DNA of 45,398 nt from Deltaproteobacteria bacterium (GCA_036574075.1 JAINCN010000059.1:1-45398), one strand, 5' to 3'; positions 1-9,621 are shown, counted from the stretch's first letter. A program made the numbers and translations. Notes: generated from the letters alone by a model not told the origin.

Positions 1-71
1 GCTCTCTTAATGTAGGGAGAATAAATCGCCATGTAGTCGTCTATCCCGAAAAATACGTTCTCTGTTTCCAT
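1..71 (-). CDS. Possible 5' end of a gene cut by the window edge
   Basis: Reading leftwards from an ATG at 71, the frame stays open for 23 codons to the window edge (METENVFFGIDDYMAIYSPY...). There is a GGAGG, but it lies about 17 bases upstream, too far for a good ribosome site, and no family is recognised. It lies in the same frame as the small ORF at 84-260, separated by one TGA. It could be the start of a real gene or chance. Confidence 0.2.
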   Translation of the reverse strand, partial: METENVFFGIDDYMAIYSPYIKR

Positions 72-83
72 GGAGAATGCATA

Positions 84-260
84 TCACAGCCTCCATGATT
101 GTGCAAGATTTATCTGTCGGAGTAGAAACATGATCCCGCTGAAAAAAACCGATCTGCGGCGTTGCTTCCATTTTCCGGTGCATGCGGCGTACTTCGCGCA
201 TTGCATCTCTGGCCTTTTGAGCGGGATCCAATCTGAGGTTTTTGCAGTGCGATCTGACAT
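84..260 (-). CDS. Hypothetical small protein (58 aa)
   Basis: The ATG at 260 has a very good ribosome site (GGAGG, 6-base gap), which is the only strong argument for this ORF. The product starts MSDRTAKTSDWIPLKR and matches no family I know. It lies just downstream of the RND pump gene on the same strand, so it could be the operon's last gene or a remnant. A competing frame (7-231, TTG start) overlaps it and is no better supported. Part of the ORF (108-127) is an exact inverted copy of 20 bases near the right window end. Confidence 0.3.
   Translation of the reverse strand: MSDRTAKTSDWIPLKRPEMQCAKYAACTGKWKQRRRSVFFSGIMFLLRQINLAQSWRL
108..127. repeat. 20-bp inverted match to 45156-45175
   Basis: The 20 bases here are the exact reverse complement of 45156-45175 at the other window end. 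That copy directly follows the broken IS3 orfB remnant. A match of this length is unlikely by chance within 45 kb. It may mark the end of a mobile element or a recombination point, but no larger element could be delimited. Confidence 0.6.
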
Positions 261-287
261 GGATTCCCTCCGGGCGATGAATTTACT

Positions 288-3200
288 TCACAAAACGAGC
301 CGCCGCTCCTGCTTTATCCGGTGATCCAGGTAGTAAAGGATCGGGACCACCATGCGGGAAAACAGGGTCGCCGCCACTTCCCCAGCCATGAGGGAGATGG
401 CGAGTCCCTGGAAGATGGGGTCGAAGAGTATCACGAATGAGCCCACAATAACAGCCGAGGCAGTGAGCAGCATGGGGCGGAAACGGACGGCGCCCGCGTC
501 CACGACCGCCTCGGCGAGCGGCATGCCCTGGGACAGCCTGAGTTCGATGAAATCGACCAGGATGATGGAGTTTCTGACCACGATGCCCGCCCCTGCGATG
601 AATCCGATCATGGAGGTAGCGGTGAAAAAGGCCCCGGCAATGGCGTGGGCCGGGATGATGCCGATGAGGGAGAGGGGGATGGGGGCGAGGATTACGAGGG
701 GTATGGTGTAGGATCGGAACCATCCCACCACGAGGACGAAGATGATGATCACGACCACTCCAAAGGCCCCTCCCATGTCCCGAAAGACCTCGTAGGTGAT
801 GTGCCACTCCCCGTCCCACTTCATGGACCAGTCCCTGGTGGAAAAGGGCTGATGCGTATAAAGGATGTCGAGTTTCGTCCCGGAAGGCGTTGTGTACTCC
901 TTGAGTTTCTTGTTGAGCGCGAGTATGGCGTAGATCGGGCTTTCCTCCTCGCCTGCCACGTCCGCTGTCACATAGACCACGGGTTGGAGGTTCTTGTGAT
1001 AGATGGGCTGCTCGATAGTCCTTTCCCGGATGGCTGCCACCTCGGTGATGCCGATGAGTGCGCCTGAGCTGGAGCGGACCCGCAAGGCCTCGATGTCATG
1101 TAGAGTGGCGCGCATCTGTCTGGGGAGTCGGACGCGAATCAGGACGTCCTCCAGGGCACTGGGATCGTGGAGCAGGCCTGCCACAGACCCGCCCAGGGCC
1201 GTTGATATCGTCTCCACGACCCTCTCTGGCGTGACCCCGAGGGTGAGGGCCTTGTCCCGGTCCACTACCACGTGCCACTCGGGCTGGGGATCTGCCACAT
1301 ACCAGTCCACGTCCACCACGCCTTTCGTGGATTCGAAGAACGACAGGACGTCACGGGCCACCTTCAGCCTGCCCTCGGGGTCCGGGCCATAGATCTCGGC
1401 GACCAGGGTCTGAAGGACCGGAGGCCCCGGGGGGATCTCGGCCACCTTTATTCGAGCGCCATGCCGACGTGCCGCCTCCTCGAGTGCGGGCCTCAGGGCC
1501 TTGGCGATGGGGTGGCTCTGTTCCGAGCGCTGATGTCTGTCGATGAGATTGACCTGGATGTCAGCGACATTTGGCCCTTCGCGTAGATAATAATGCCTGA
1601 CAAGGCCGTTGAAATTGAAAGGCGCGGCCGTGCCCACGTAAAGCTCGTAATCGGTCACCTCAGGCTGACGGGCGAGGATGGCGCCAAGTTCACCTGCGAC
1701 CTCTGCCGTCTTTTCGAGGCTCGTACCCTCCGGCATGTCAATGATCACCTGGAATTCGCTCTTGTTGTCAAAGGGGAGCATCTTCACCTTCACCACCTTG
1801 GTGGCGATGAGGAGGCAGGATGCCGCAAAAAGGAGGGCCATGATCCAGAGAAAGGCCCAGCGGAGCGAGACGCTTGCGATGAGGCGCCCCATGATCTTGC
1901 GGTACAGGAGGGTGAGGCGTCCTTCCCGTTCCTCCGGGTGGGATGCCCGTCTTCCCAGGATGTGATACGCAGCCCAGGGAGTGATGACGAAGGTGACCAC
2001 CATGGAGAGGAACATGGCCACCGACGCCCCCACGGGCATTGGCCGCATGTAAGGCCCCATGAGGCCCCTGACAAAGGCAAGGGGTAGGATGGCTGCGATG
2101 ACGGTGAAGGTAGCAAGGACCAGGGGGCTTCCAACCTCCACCACCGACTCCACGATGATCTTTCGAAAGGGACGGCCCTGATTTTCTGGCAGCCTGAGGT
2201 GGCGGACGATGTTCTCGACCCCTACGATGGGGTCGTCCACGAGGATCCCGATGCAGAAGATGAGGGCGAAGAGGGTGACCCGGTTCAGGGTGTAGCCGTA
2301 GAGATAATAGATGAAGAGGGTGAAAGCGAGGGTGACGGGAATGGCCACGAGGACTACTAGGCTCGCCCGGATACCCAAGAGGAGGGCCATGAGACAGGCG
2401 ACCGAGATCGTCGCAATGGCGAGGTGCTCGAGGAGTTCGTCAGATTTCTGCTTGGCCGTTTCCCCGTAATCCCTGGTGATCGTGACGTGGACGTCATCGG
2501 GCAGGATGTAGCCCCGGGTCATCTCTACCTTTCTGAGGACCTCGTTGGCAATGAGGGTGGCGTTTTGTCCCTTTCTCTTGGAGACGGCAAGGGATACGGC
2601 GTTCGCCGTCTCTCCGGGCGAGAGGGCAAGGCCTGCCTTTTGCGGACTGCCGCCTGCACCTATGAGCACATAGGAGGCCGGCTCTTCCGGGCCGTCCACG
2701 ATCCGGGCCACGTCCCGCAGGAAGACCGGACGGCCGTCCCTGTTGGCCACGATGATCCCTTCTACGTCCCGCACGTCCTTGAAGAAACCATCCACGCGCA
2801 AGGAAAAGGCCCGGTTGTCCGTGGTGAGGTCCGTGATCCAGGAAGCGGCATTTTGTGAGCCAAGGGAGGCAGTTACGTCCACTGGATCCAGGCCGAGGGC
2901 GGCAAGGGCCTGGGGATCCAGGATCACCCGGACCTCACGCCTGAGCCCTCCGATGACCTGGGTCTGGCTCACGCCAGGGATGGCCCTGATCTCGTCGTCG
3001 AGCCGGGCTGCAAGGGATCGAAGGGCAAGGGGATCATGGGCCTTTCCCCAAAGGGTCAGGACCATGATGGGAACGTCGTCTATGGATCGTGCCTTTAGAA
3101 TGGGTTTTCCGCACCCGGGCGGGATCCAGTCAAAATGGGAATAGAGCTTCTCATAGGCCTTGACCAGGCTCCGCTCTACATCTTCACCCACCTCGAACCG

Positions 3201-3530
3201 GACTATGGTGAGGGCCTTGCCGTCCATGGCAGTGGAATAGACGTATTCCACCCCAGGGATCTCCCAGAGGAGTTTTTCCATAGGGGTGACGACGCGCCTT
3301 TCCACCTCTTGGGGCGATGCCCCGGGCATGGCCACCATCACGTCGATCATGGGAACGACGATCTGGGGCTCCTCTTCGCTCGGGGTGATGAAGATGGAGA
3401 GCGCCCCGAGGAGGATGCTCGCGATGATGAGAAGCGGGGTAATCTTGGAATCGACGAAGGCCTCGGTGATACGGGCAAGGATCCCGCCCCTAAAGGCCTT
3501 TTCTGCCCCTTGTGTCTCAGTGCCGTGCAA
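288..3530 (-). CDS. RND-family efflux pump, inner-membrane permease (AcrB/MexB-like)
   Basis: Proton-driven inner-membrane pump of a tripartite export complex; the substrate cannot be read from sequence. The product is 1080 aa, the normal length. It has an N-terminal membrane segment (about residues 28-50), the porter-domain start (PGASPQEVERRVVTPME), and the TM4 region with the proton-relay pair D432-D433 in GILVDDPIVGVENI, as in hydrophobe/amphiphile pumps. A matching C-terminal helix cluster contains GAGIVVRNSIILVDF. The start is a TTG at 3530, chosen because AAGGAG sits just upstream and the homologous N-terminus begins there. The start overlaps the end of the adaptor gene by 14 bases, so translation is probably coupled. 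Metal-exporting (CusA-like) pumps are less likely because the double-aspartate TM4 motif is the drug/solvent type. Confidence 0.93.
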   Translation of the reverse strand: MHGTETQGAEKAFRGGILARITEAFVDSKITPLLIIASILLGALSIFITPSEEEPQIVVPMIDVMVAMPGASPQEVERRVVTPMEKLLWEIPGVEYVYSTAMDGKALTIVRFEVGEDVERSLVKAYEKLYSHFDWIPPGCGKPILKARSIDDVPIMVLTLWGKAHDPLALRSLAARLDDEIRAIPGVSQTQVIGGLRREVRVILDPQALAALGLDPVDVTASLGSQNAASWITDLTTDNRAFSLRVDGFFKDVRDVEGIIVANRDGRPVFLRDVARIVDGPEEPASYVLIGAGGSPQKAGLALSPGETANAVSLAVSKRKGQNATLIANEVLRKVEMTRGYILPDDVHVTITRDYGETAKQKSDELLEHLAIATISVACLMALLLGIRASLVVLVAIPVTLAFTLFIYYLYGYTLNRVTLFALIFCIGILVDDPIVGVENIVRHLRLPENQGRPFRKIIVESVVEVGSPLVLATFTVIAAILPLAFVRGLMGPYMRPMPVGASVAMFLSMVVTFVITPWAAYHILGRRASHPEEREGRLTLLYRKIMGRLIASVSLRWAFLWIMALLFAASCLLIATKVVKVKMLPFDNKSEFQVIIDMPEGTSLEKTAEVAGELGAILARQPEVTDYELYVGTAAPFNFNGLVRHYYLREGPNVADIQVNLIDRHQRSEQSHPIAKALRPALEEAARRHGARIKVAEIPPGPPVLQTLVAEIYGPDPEGRLKVARDVLSFFESTKGVVDVDWYVADPQPEWHVVVDRDKALTLGVTPERVVETISTALGGSVAGLLHDPSALEDVLIRVRLPRQMRATLHDIEALRVRSSSGALIGITEVAAIRERTIEQPIYHKNLQPVVYVTADVAGEEESPIYAILALNKKLKEYTTPSGTKLDILYTHQPFSTRDWSMKWDGEWHITYEVFRDMGGAFGVVVIIIFVLVVGWFRSYTIPLVILAPIPLSLIGIIPAHAIAGAFFTATSMIGFIAGAGIVVRNSIILVDFIELRLSQGMPLAEAVVDAGAVRFRPMLLTASAVIVGSFVILFDPIFQGLAISLMAGEVAATLFSRMVVPILYYLDHRIKQERRLVL

Positions 3531-4680
3531 GGCGGACTCCTTCTTTAATACCTGTGGGATGCCCTGTTACGATCTCATCTCCTCGGGAAAGACCGGCCAG
3601 GACCTCCACCAATGTATCTGCATCAGGTGGAGATCCTCCGGCCGGCACGAGGAGCCCAGGGTTATGGGTCGCGGGTCTCCATCGCTCTCCAGGACGCACG
3701 ATCCTCCAGCGTACGATGTCGTCCGGACCCACGAGATACACCCCGGTGATGCCGCTTCTTTCTACCAAGGCCGAGAAGGGGATGAGGAGGGCCGGTCTCA
3801 TGCCCTGAATCACGTGGAGCCGGCCGAAGACGCCGCCCTTGATGTTGAGGGCTGTGGCGTCCACCCGGACGGGGAAGGTCGCGGTCCTGGGATCCGCCTG
3901 TGTAACTACGGCCTCGATGGGAAGAGATTCGATCACGCCGGCGGATGGGATCTCGAGGATCGCCGTGTCCCCCGTCTTCACATGGGACAGGAGCTTTTCG
4001 TCGACGCGGGCCTCGAACCACATGCCCTGTTCCCCTTCGATGGCCAGGAGCGGGGCGCCAGCAGGGGCGAATGTGCCGGGATCCACAGATCTTTCGGTCA
4101 CAGTACCAGGGGCAGGGGCGTGGATTCGAAGATAGGAAAGGGCTGCGCGGGCCTCCTGGACTCCTGCCGCGGCCCGGGCCATCTCTGCCTCCACGGACCG
4201 GATCTGGGCGTCAAGGGCGTCGAGGCTCGCCTTGGCCCGGTCGTATTCCTCACGGGTTGCGGCGTCATGGGCTAAGAGTCTCTCGTAGCGGGCATACTGG
4301 GAGGATGCGTACTCGCGTTCGGCAGAGAGGGCATCGCGCCTGCGCGCGGCACTGTCCCGGGATGCCTCGAAGGAGGCCACTCGGGCAGTCATGTCCTTGT
4401 CGTCCAGGACGATGAGCAGATCCCCTTTCTTTACCCGATCCCCGATATCGACCCGGACATCCTGGACTGTGGCCGGGATCTTTGCCGCGATCTCCATGAC
4501 GACCTTACCCCGGCTCGTGCCTGGAAAGGTCTTGAGCAAGGGAATGTCGCGCACAGTGACAGTGGTTGTTTGGGCGGAAACGGCCTGCGCAAGTTCCGGA
4601 GGGCCATCTTTCGGTTCACGGCCGCAGCCGGCGATAAGGGTGAGTATCAGACAGAAGAGGGCCGGGTATCTCATGTTCAT
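3517..4680 (-). CDS. RND efflux periplasmic adaptor (membrane fusion protein), lipoprotein
   Basis: Links the RND pump to the outer-membrane channel. The 387-aa product begins with a lipoprotein signal ending LIAGC (Cys19), so it is probably anchored by lipid in the inner membrane. Then follow a lipoyl-type half (IGDRVKKGDLLIVLDD, about 77-93), a long Ala/Arg/Glu-rich coiled-coil hairpin (about 100-180), the second lipoyl half (APAPGTVTERSVDPG) and beta-barrel/membrane-proximal domains (FPVRVDATALNIKGGVFGRL). AAGGA precedes the ATG at 4680. It is the second gene of the operon, 15 bases after the TolC-like gene and overlapping the pump gene. Confidence 0.92.
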   Translation of the reverse strand: MNMRYPALFCLILTLIAGCGREPKDGPPELAQAVSAQTTTVTVRDIPLLKTFPGTSRGKVVMEIAAKIPATVQDVRVDIGDRVKKGDLLIVLDDKDMTARVASFEASRDSAARRRDALSAEREYASSQYARYERLLAHDAATREEYDRAKASLDALDAQIRSVEAEMARAAAGVQEARAALSYLRIHAPAPGTVTERSVDPGTFAPAGAPLLAIEGEQGMWFEARVDEKLLSHVKTGDTAILEIPSAGVIESLPIEAVVTQADPRTATFPVRVDATALNIKGGVFGRLHVIQGMRPALLIPFSALVERSGITGVYLVGPDDIVRWRIVRPGERWRPATHNPGLLVPAGGSPPDADTLVEVLAGLSRGDEIVTGHPTGIKEGVRLARH

Positions 4681-4695
4681 GGATGTTTCCTTGTT

Positions 4696-6108
4696 TTACG
4701 GTAGGGTCTTAGGGGCAAGGACACCGGCGCTGAGCTCGAGGGCTGAGAGGGCAAGACGGACGTCAAACCGGGCGCGGACCTCTGAAAGACGCGCCGCGCG
4801 CAGGGCCTCCTCTGCCGCGAGGACCTCGGCCATGAGGGCGAGCCCGTTGGAGTAACGTTCGCGGAGGATGCGCAGAGACTCCTCGGCCTGGGCGACCGCC
4901 TCGTGGGAGACCTGGAGCTGTCTGGATGCGACCTGTCTGCGAATGAAGGCCTCCCGGACCTCGCGCTCCACCCGGCTCAGGACCGAGTCCATCTGCGCCC
5001 CGGTCCTTTTCGCCTCGGCGTTCGCCTCGGCGACCCGGGCCCTGTCCCCAAGACCCGAAAAGAGATTAAGGGAGGCAATGACGCCGATGCCCCATGAATC
5101 CCCGTCAGCCGGCCCGAAATCAGAGGCGTTTGCCTCGTAGGCCCCGCTTAGGGTGAGATCAGGCAGAAATCTGAGGCGGGCCTCGCGCACGCGGAGCTCG
5201 GCGAGCCGTCCCTGCTTGCTGGCAAGGAGGATCTCGGGACGCTGCGTGTGGGCCCGGGTGATCCAGGTCTCAACGGCCTCGTCCGGGTCAGGGGTCGGGA
5301 GGGGCCCATCGGGTGGGGCGAGTTCCCATGGAGTCGATTGCGGAAGTCCCAGTATCTCGTTCAGTCGGGCAAGGGCTATTGCCATGTCCCCTGCAGCCTG
5401 GAGCCGTTCCTTTTCCCTGGAAATGAGCTGTACATGGGCGGCGAGGGCGTCTGACTTGAGGGCAAGCCCGGCTGCGTGTCTTTCCTCGGCAAGTCTTTCG
5501 TCTGCGCGCGTGGTTTCGAGGGCGGCATCCAGGACCTCGACGCGTTCTCGGGCGAGGATGGCCTGAAAAAAGGCCTCATCCACACGAAAGATGACCTCCT
5601 GTTCTTGTGCCTGTGTTTCGATGGCGGATATGTCGTCCTGGACATGGGCCATCTGAAGCCCAGTGATCTCTCTGCCCGAGGTAAATAGGGGCTGGGTGAG
5701 GACGAGCCGCGTCTTCCAGTTGCTGATGGGAGATGGGTCGTTTAGCCGGTCGATGGCGAAATCCGACTGGGAAAAAATCTCCTGGGAGAGCTTGTGAGTG
5801 AATACTGCAGGGGGGGTGTTCGTCCGTTCATAGGCCTCATAGAGGTCGAGGCGGGGGAAAAAGGCGCTCCACGCAGCAGAGACCCGCGCGGACGTCGCCT
5901 CCGAGCCAGCCCGAGCCGCCCGGATGGAGGGGTTGTTCTCCAGGGCGAGCGAGCGGGCCTTGTCTATGGTGAGCCGGGCCTGCCCTGAGGGCTGATCTCC
6001 ACACGGGGCAGGCACTGGGAGGAGGCAGAAAAAAGATGCCATGAGCACGGCCTTGGCCGCCCGGATGAACCAACGCCGCAAGCGGGAAAACATCCTGTTT
6101 GAGTCCAT
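4696..6108 (-). CDS. TolC-family outer-membrane efflux protein
   Basis: Outer-membrane exit duct of the tripartite efflux system. The product is 470 aa from the chosen ATG. It has a signal segment (WFIRAAKAVLMASFFCLLPV), then two OEP repeats recognisable from LTIDKARSLALENNPSIRAA and LAELRVREARLRFLPDLTLSGAYE, each followed by long helices. A longer frame reaches 6276, but its first 56 residues are basic, lack signal character and lie upstream of the only GGAGG (2 bases before ATG 6108; short gap). ATG 6093 is the other option. First gene of the minus-strand efflux operon; its promoter must lie in 6109-6590, shared with the divergent cfa gene and a 175-bp repeat. Confidence 0.88.
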   Translation of the reverse strand: MDSNRMFSRLRRWFIRAAKAVLMASFFCLLPVPAPCGDQPSGQARLTIDKARSLALENNPSIRAARAGSEATSARVSAAWSAFFPRLDLYEAYERTNTPPAVFTHKLSQEIFSQSDFAIDRLNDPSPISNWKTRLVLTQPLFTSGREITGLQMAHVQDDISAIETQAQEQEVIFRVDEAFFQAILARERVEVLDAALETTRADERLAEERHAAGLALKSDALAAHVQLISREKERLQAAGDMAIALARLNEILGLPQSTPWELAPPDGPLPTPDPDEAVETWITRAHTQRPEILLASKQGRLAELRVREARLRFLPDLTLSGAYEANASDFGPADGDSWGIGVIASLNLFSGLGDRARVAEANAEAKRTGAQMDSVLSRVEREVREAFIRRQVASRQLQVSHEAVAQAEESLRILRERYSNGLALMAEVLAAEEALRAARLSEVRARFDVRLALSALELSAGVLAPKTLP

Positions 6109-6332
6109 AACCTCCCTAAGCCGTCTGGTAAGCAATTGGTCAAGGAAATTTAGTAAAGTGTGACGTGTTTCGTCAAGGCGAGGTCGATCACGATGCCTAA
6201 AAACCCTCCTATAGGACAGGCGGTTCGAACCGAGAAGGCATTTCTGGTGAAATCGGGCCTTTTTCAGCAGCATCATCCCTTGGTTTTCCAGCCTGAACGT
6301 GGCACAATGTAAATTGTTGTCAAAAGCAAATG

Positions 6333-6507
6333 CCTGAATCCGTGAGATATGAACTTAACTTGGCAATTTTTCAAAATAAACCGGCGTTCAGGTATTGGTG
6401 GAGTGAGGCGCCCATGGATGGGGCTCGGACGGCAAATCCGCCCCCATGGACAGGAGTCTATTTGCCGCACGGAACAAATACCCCGAACGCCAGCTCACGG
6501 ATTCAGG
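6333..6507 (+). repeat. 175-bp palindromic element, copy 1
   Basis: Bounded by CCTGAATCCGTGAG and CTCACGGATTCAGG, with inner inverted segments (GGCGTTC.../...GAACGCC; GGGGCTCGGACGGCAAATCCGCCCCC). It has no coding potential. It shares its left arm (AACTTAACTTGGCAATTTTTC) with copy 3, which is in opposite orientation. Flanks AAATG/AAATA match at 4 of 5 bases, a weak hint of target duplication. The rest of the 6109-6589 gap, between divergent tolC and cfa, must hold both promoters; none is convincing by eye. Confidence 0.85.
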
Positions 6508-6589
6508 AAATAATTTAACGGAGATGCGGTAATTTTCAGGGCTGGAAGGGTCGTTTCCCGCAAATTGTGCAAAATGGGAGACCCAGACA

Positions 6590-7708
6590 ATGTCGAGCCT
6601 TTTTCGCACAAAGATAGAGTCCCTTTTGTCAAAGGCGGATGTTTGCGTCGGCGGAAGCCGGCCCTGGGACATTGACGTGCTGGATGAGCGATTCTTCAAG
6701 AGGGTGGCGGTCTGTGGCTCCCTCGGGCTCGGCGAGTCCTACATGGATGGCTGGTGGGAATGTGAGCGGCTCGACGAGGCGATTTGCCGGATCCTGAAGG
6801 CCAGGCTTGACAAGGATGTAGTTGGTCCGGGATCGCTCTGGCAGATGATCAAGGCCGGCCTGGGAAATCCTCAGCGTCTTGCGTGTGCCTTCACCGTGGG
6901 CAGGAGGCACTACGATCTCGGAAACGACCTCTTTGAGCGGATGCTCGACAAGCGCATGATCTACAGCTGCGGTTACTGGCGCAACGCCAGGGATCTGGAC
7001 GCGGCCCAGGAGGCCAAGCTCGATCTCGTGTGCCGCAAGCTCGGTCTTGCCCCCGGCATGGATGTCCTCGACATCGGCTGCGGGTGGGGAGGTGCGGCCC
7101 GATATGCTGCAGAGAAATACGGTGTTCGGGTGGTTGGGATCACCGTCTCTGAGGAGCAGGCCAGGTATGCGGAGCAGGTTTGTGCCGGGCTTCCTGTTGA
7201 GATACGTCTCATGGACTACAGGGCCGTAGAGGGAAGATTCGACAGGATATTCTCCATAGGGATGTTCGAGCACGTTGGATGCAAGAACTACCGCGTCTAC
7301 ATGGAAAAGGTGCTCCATTGCCTCCGTCCAGACGGGCTTTTTCTTCTGCATACCATCGGGGGGAGTGTTACCACCTTTTATCTGGATCCGTGGATGGAGC
7401 GCTATATCTTTCCGAATTCCATGCTGCCTTCTGCCAAACAGATCGCTGCCTCTGTTGAGGGGCTCTTCGTGATCGAGGACTGGGAGAACTTCGGGGCCGA
7501 CTATGACAGGACCCTCATGAGCTGGTACGAGAGGTTTCATCGGGGCTGGGAGGACATCAAGGATGCCTACGGCGAACGTTTCTATCGAATGTGGAGATAC
7601 TATCTGCTTGCCTGTGCGGGGTCATTCAGGGCCAGAAGAAATCACGTCTGGCAGATCGTTCTCTCGCCTTGCGGCGTCGAAAACGGATATCGTTCTATCC
7701 GATACTAG
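6590..7708 (+). CDS. cfa: Cyclopropane-fatty-acyl-phospholipid synthase
   Basis: Transfers a methylene from S-adenosylmethionine to cis double bonds of membrane phospholipid acyl chains; cytoplasmic, acting at the membrane. The 372-aa product is close to the E. coli length (382). Seen are the HYDLGNDLF segment (108-116), YSCGYW (125-130), the SAM-binding loop VLDIGCGWGG (159-168), and MFEHVG, all hallmarks of the CFA synthase family. GGGAGA lies ahead of the ATG. The next gene starts 9 bases downstream, so it probably heads an envelope-related operon. Stress or growth-phase control is usual for the family but nothing in the sequence shows it here. Confidence 0.95.
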   Translation: MSSLFRTKIESLLSKADVCVGGSRPWDIDVLDERFFKRVAVCGSLGLGESYMDGWWECERLDEAICRILKARLDKDVVGPGSLWQMIKAGLGNPQRLACAFTVGRRHYDLGNDLFERMLDKRMIYSCGYWRNARDLDAAQEAKLDLVCRKLGLAPGMDVLDIGCGWGGAARYAAEKYGVRVVGITVSEEQARYAEQVCAGLPVEIRLMDYRAVEGRFDRIFSIGMFEHVGCKNYRVYMEKVLHCLRPDGLFLLHTIGGSVTTFYLDPWMERYIFPNSMLPSAKQIAASVEGLFVIEDWENFGADYDRTLMSWYERFHRGWEDIKDAYGERFYRMWRYYLLACAGSFRARRNHVWQIVLSPCGVENGYRSIRY

Positions 7709-7717
7709 GGGATCTGA

Positions 7718-7942
7718 ATGATCAAGAACAAGGCGTTGGCCGCTGTGATCACAGGGCTTTTCCTCTTCGGCGTCTTTGTCTTTCAGAACATGTCAGCTGT
7801 GGATCTCAGGTTCCTTTTCTGGAAGGTGTCTATTTCCGCATCCTTTCTTGTCCTGGCCGTCTTTCTCGGAGGAGGCCTTGCAGGCTGGGTCCTCTCGAGA
7901 CTGACCTATCGTAAAAAAGAAGGCCCTTCTCCACCTCAGTAA
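7718..7942 (+). CDS. LapA-domain (DUF1049) small membrane protein
   Basis: The 74-aa product has two hydrophobic helices (about 7-25 and 38-60) joined by VDLRFLFWKVSIS, a pattern typical of the LapA/YciS domain, ending in a basic cytoplasmic tail (LSRLTYRKKEG). In enterobacteria the family works with LapB in controlling LpxC and lipopolysaccharide synthesis. No LapB partner is next to it here, so only membrane location is firm. It lies between cfa and the L,D-transpeptidase gene with short gaps, which fits an envelope operon. Confidence 0.75.
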   Translation: MIKNKALAAVITGLFLFGVFVFQNMSAVDLRFLFWKVSISASFLVLAVFLGGGLAGWVLSRLTYRKKEGPSPPQ

Positions 7943-7953
7943 GGGATGATGTA

Positions 7954-9621
7954 GTGAGGAGAAACTATCCGCTCGCTTTCCTGTGCCTTTTCTCGCTGAT
8001 AGCCACCTGCTTTGCGTCACAGGCGGGTGGGGAGGATCTCCTGAGCCCCCTCATTAGGGAAAAGGTCGAGCGCCAGGGGTCTGTCTCAGCCATCCCGTGC
8101 AAGGCCGAGAGGGTCTGCGGCTCCAGGATCATACGAGAGTTCTATCGAAAACGCGCATATCGACCTGTCTGGAGCAGCGAGGGTCGAGCCCTGCCCAGGG
8201 CACGGTCGTTCGTCGAGGTCCTCGGGTCGGCACGTGACGAGGGCCTGCGGCCCGAAGATTATCATTACGAGGCCGTGATGCGTCTCTTCCAGCAGGCATT
8301 CGGGGATCCGGCCAGGACGTCCCCGGATGCAGCCGCTGATTGCGATCTCCTCCTCACAAACGCCTTTTTCGTCTATGGAACGCACTTGTGCTCAGGCAGG
8401 GCGGACCCTCGGGCCCTCTTCAGGCACTGGTCCATAGACGAACGGGGACTCGACCTGTCCTCCGTGCTGGAAGAGGTCTCCCGGGGCCGGGATCTTCGCG
8501 AGGCCATAGCCGCCTTGAGGCCTCACGACCCGGCATACGTCTTTCTTCTTGCCGCACTTTCCAGATACAGGGCGCTCGAAGAGGCAGGAGGCTGGCAGCC
8601 GGTGGTCATGGCAGAAAAAAGGCTCGAGCGCGGGGATCGGTCTCCTGCAGTTGATGCCCTGCGCAGACGCCTTCAAATCACGGGAGAATTTCGTGAATCC
8701 GGAGGTTCCTCACCCCCGGATCTCTTTGACGAAGCCCTCGAACAGGCGGTTCGGTCCTTTCAGGCGAGGCACGGGCTCACCGTTGACGGTATCGTCGGTC
8801 GCAGGACCCTTGCCGAGTTGAACATCCCGGTGGAGGCAAGGCTGCGGCAGATTGCGCTGAATCTTGAGCGGCTGCGCTGGCTCCCAGAGACCCTGGGAGA
8901 TCGCTACCTTCTTCTCAATATCGCGGATTTCTCACTGTCTGCATGGGAAGGAGGGAAAAAGCGCATGGAGATGAAGGCCATCGTGGGACGCACCCAGCGG
9001 CCGACCCCCCTTCTCAGCAGCACGATCGACACTGTCATATTAAATCCTCCATGGAATGTCCCCCATTCCATCGCGACCAAGGACCTCCTTCCTGCCATCC
9101 GGAAAGACCCTGGCATGCTGGCGAAAAAGGGTTTTCGTGTCTTTTCAGGACGGGGAGCTGGTGCACAAGAGATCGACCCATCGAAGATAGATTGGCAGCG
9201 GTTTTCCGAGAGGAATTTTCCGTTTAGACTTCGTCAGGACCCTGGGCCTGCCAACGCCTTGGGAGACATGAAGTTTTCCTTTCCCAACACCGAGTCGGTA
9301 TATCTGCACGGGACCCCTGCGCGCAATCTCTTCATGAAGTCCCGAAGGGATTTCAGCTCGGGGTGTATCAGGGTGGAGGACCCCCTCGCCCTCGCCGAGT
9401 GGATCCTCGAGGGGCAGGGGTCGTGGAACAGGGATGCCATCATCGAGGCCCTTGCCCCAGTGGTGACCAGATCTATCCCGGTCCGTCGGCCGGTCCCCAT
9501 CCACGTACTATACTTGACCGCGTGGGCGGAACCAGACGGAACGGTCCACTTCCGGCCCGATATCTACGGTCAGGATGCCGTTCTTGCCCGCGCACTTGGC
9601 ATGGATGGACAAGTATTGTAA
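7954..9621 (+). CDS. L,D-transpeptidase, YcbB/LdtD type
   Basis: Periplasmic enzyme expected to form 3-3 crosslinks in peptidoglycan. The 555-aa product starts at a GTG and has a signal peptide (LAFLCLFSLIATCFASQA). It follows the LdtD plan: an N-terminal scaffold domain, a peptidoglycan-binding domain (about 228-275, SPAVDALRRRLQ to TVDGIVGRRTLAELN), then the YkuD catalytic domain with His452 in LHGTPARNLF and the nucleophile Cys471 in SSGCIRV. The order LdtD-like then MepK-like mirrors the E. coli ycbB-ycbK pair. Confidence 0.9.
   Translation: MRRNYPLAFLCLFSLIATCFASQAGGEDLLSPLIREKVERQGSVSAIPCKAERVCGSRIIREFYRKRAYRPVWSSEGRALPRARSFVEVLGSARDEGLRPEDYHYEAVMRLFQQAFGDPARTSPDAAADCDLLLTNAFFVYGTHLCSGRADPRALFRHWSIDERGLDLSSVLEEVSRGRDLREAIAALRPHDPAYVFLLAALSRYRALEEAGGWQPVVMAEKRLERGDRSPAVDALRRRLQITGEFRESGGSSPPDLFDEALEQAVRSFQARHGLTVDGIVGRRTLAELNIPVEARLRQIALNLERLRWLPETLGDRYLLLNIADFSLSAWEGGKKRMEMKAIVGRTQRPTPLLSSTIDTVILNPPWNVPHSIATKDLLPAIRKDPGMLAKKGFRVFSGRGAGAQEIDPSKIDWQRFSERNFPFRLRQDPGPANALGDMKFSFPNTESVYLHGTPARNLFMKSRRDFSSGCIRVEDPLALAEWILEGQGSWNRDAIIEALAPVVTRSIPVRRPVPIHVLYLTAWAEPDGTVHFRPDIYGQDAVLARALGMDGQVL

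Noticed and set aside
283-819. Long ORF overlapping the RND pump gene on the same strand
   Set aside because: Low-complexity His/Pro/Arg/Gly-rich shadow frame in GC-rich coding DNA; the pump frame has clear motifs throughout.
3286-4275. 329-codon plus-strand ORF across the adaptor gene
   Set aside because: Antisense shadow without ribosome site or family signature; the adaptor frame is convincing.
6629-7540. 303-codon minus-strand ORF opposite cfa
   Set aside because: Antisense of an unmistakable Cfa frame; no motifs of its own.
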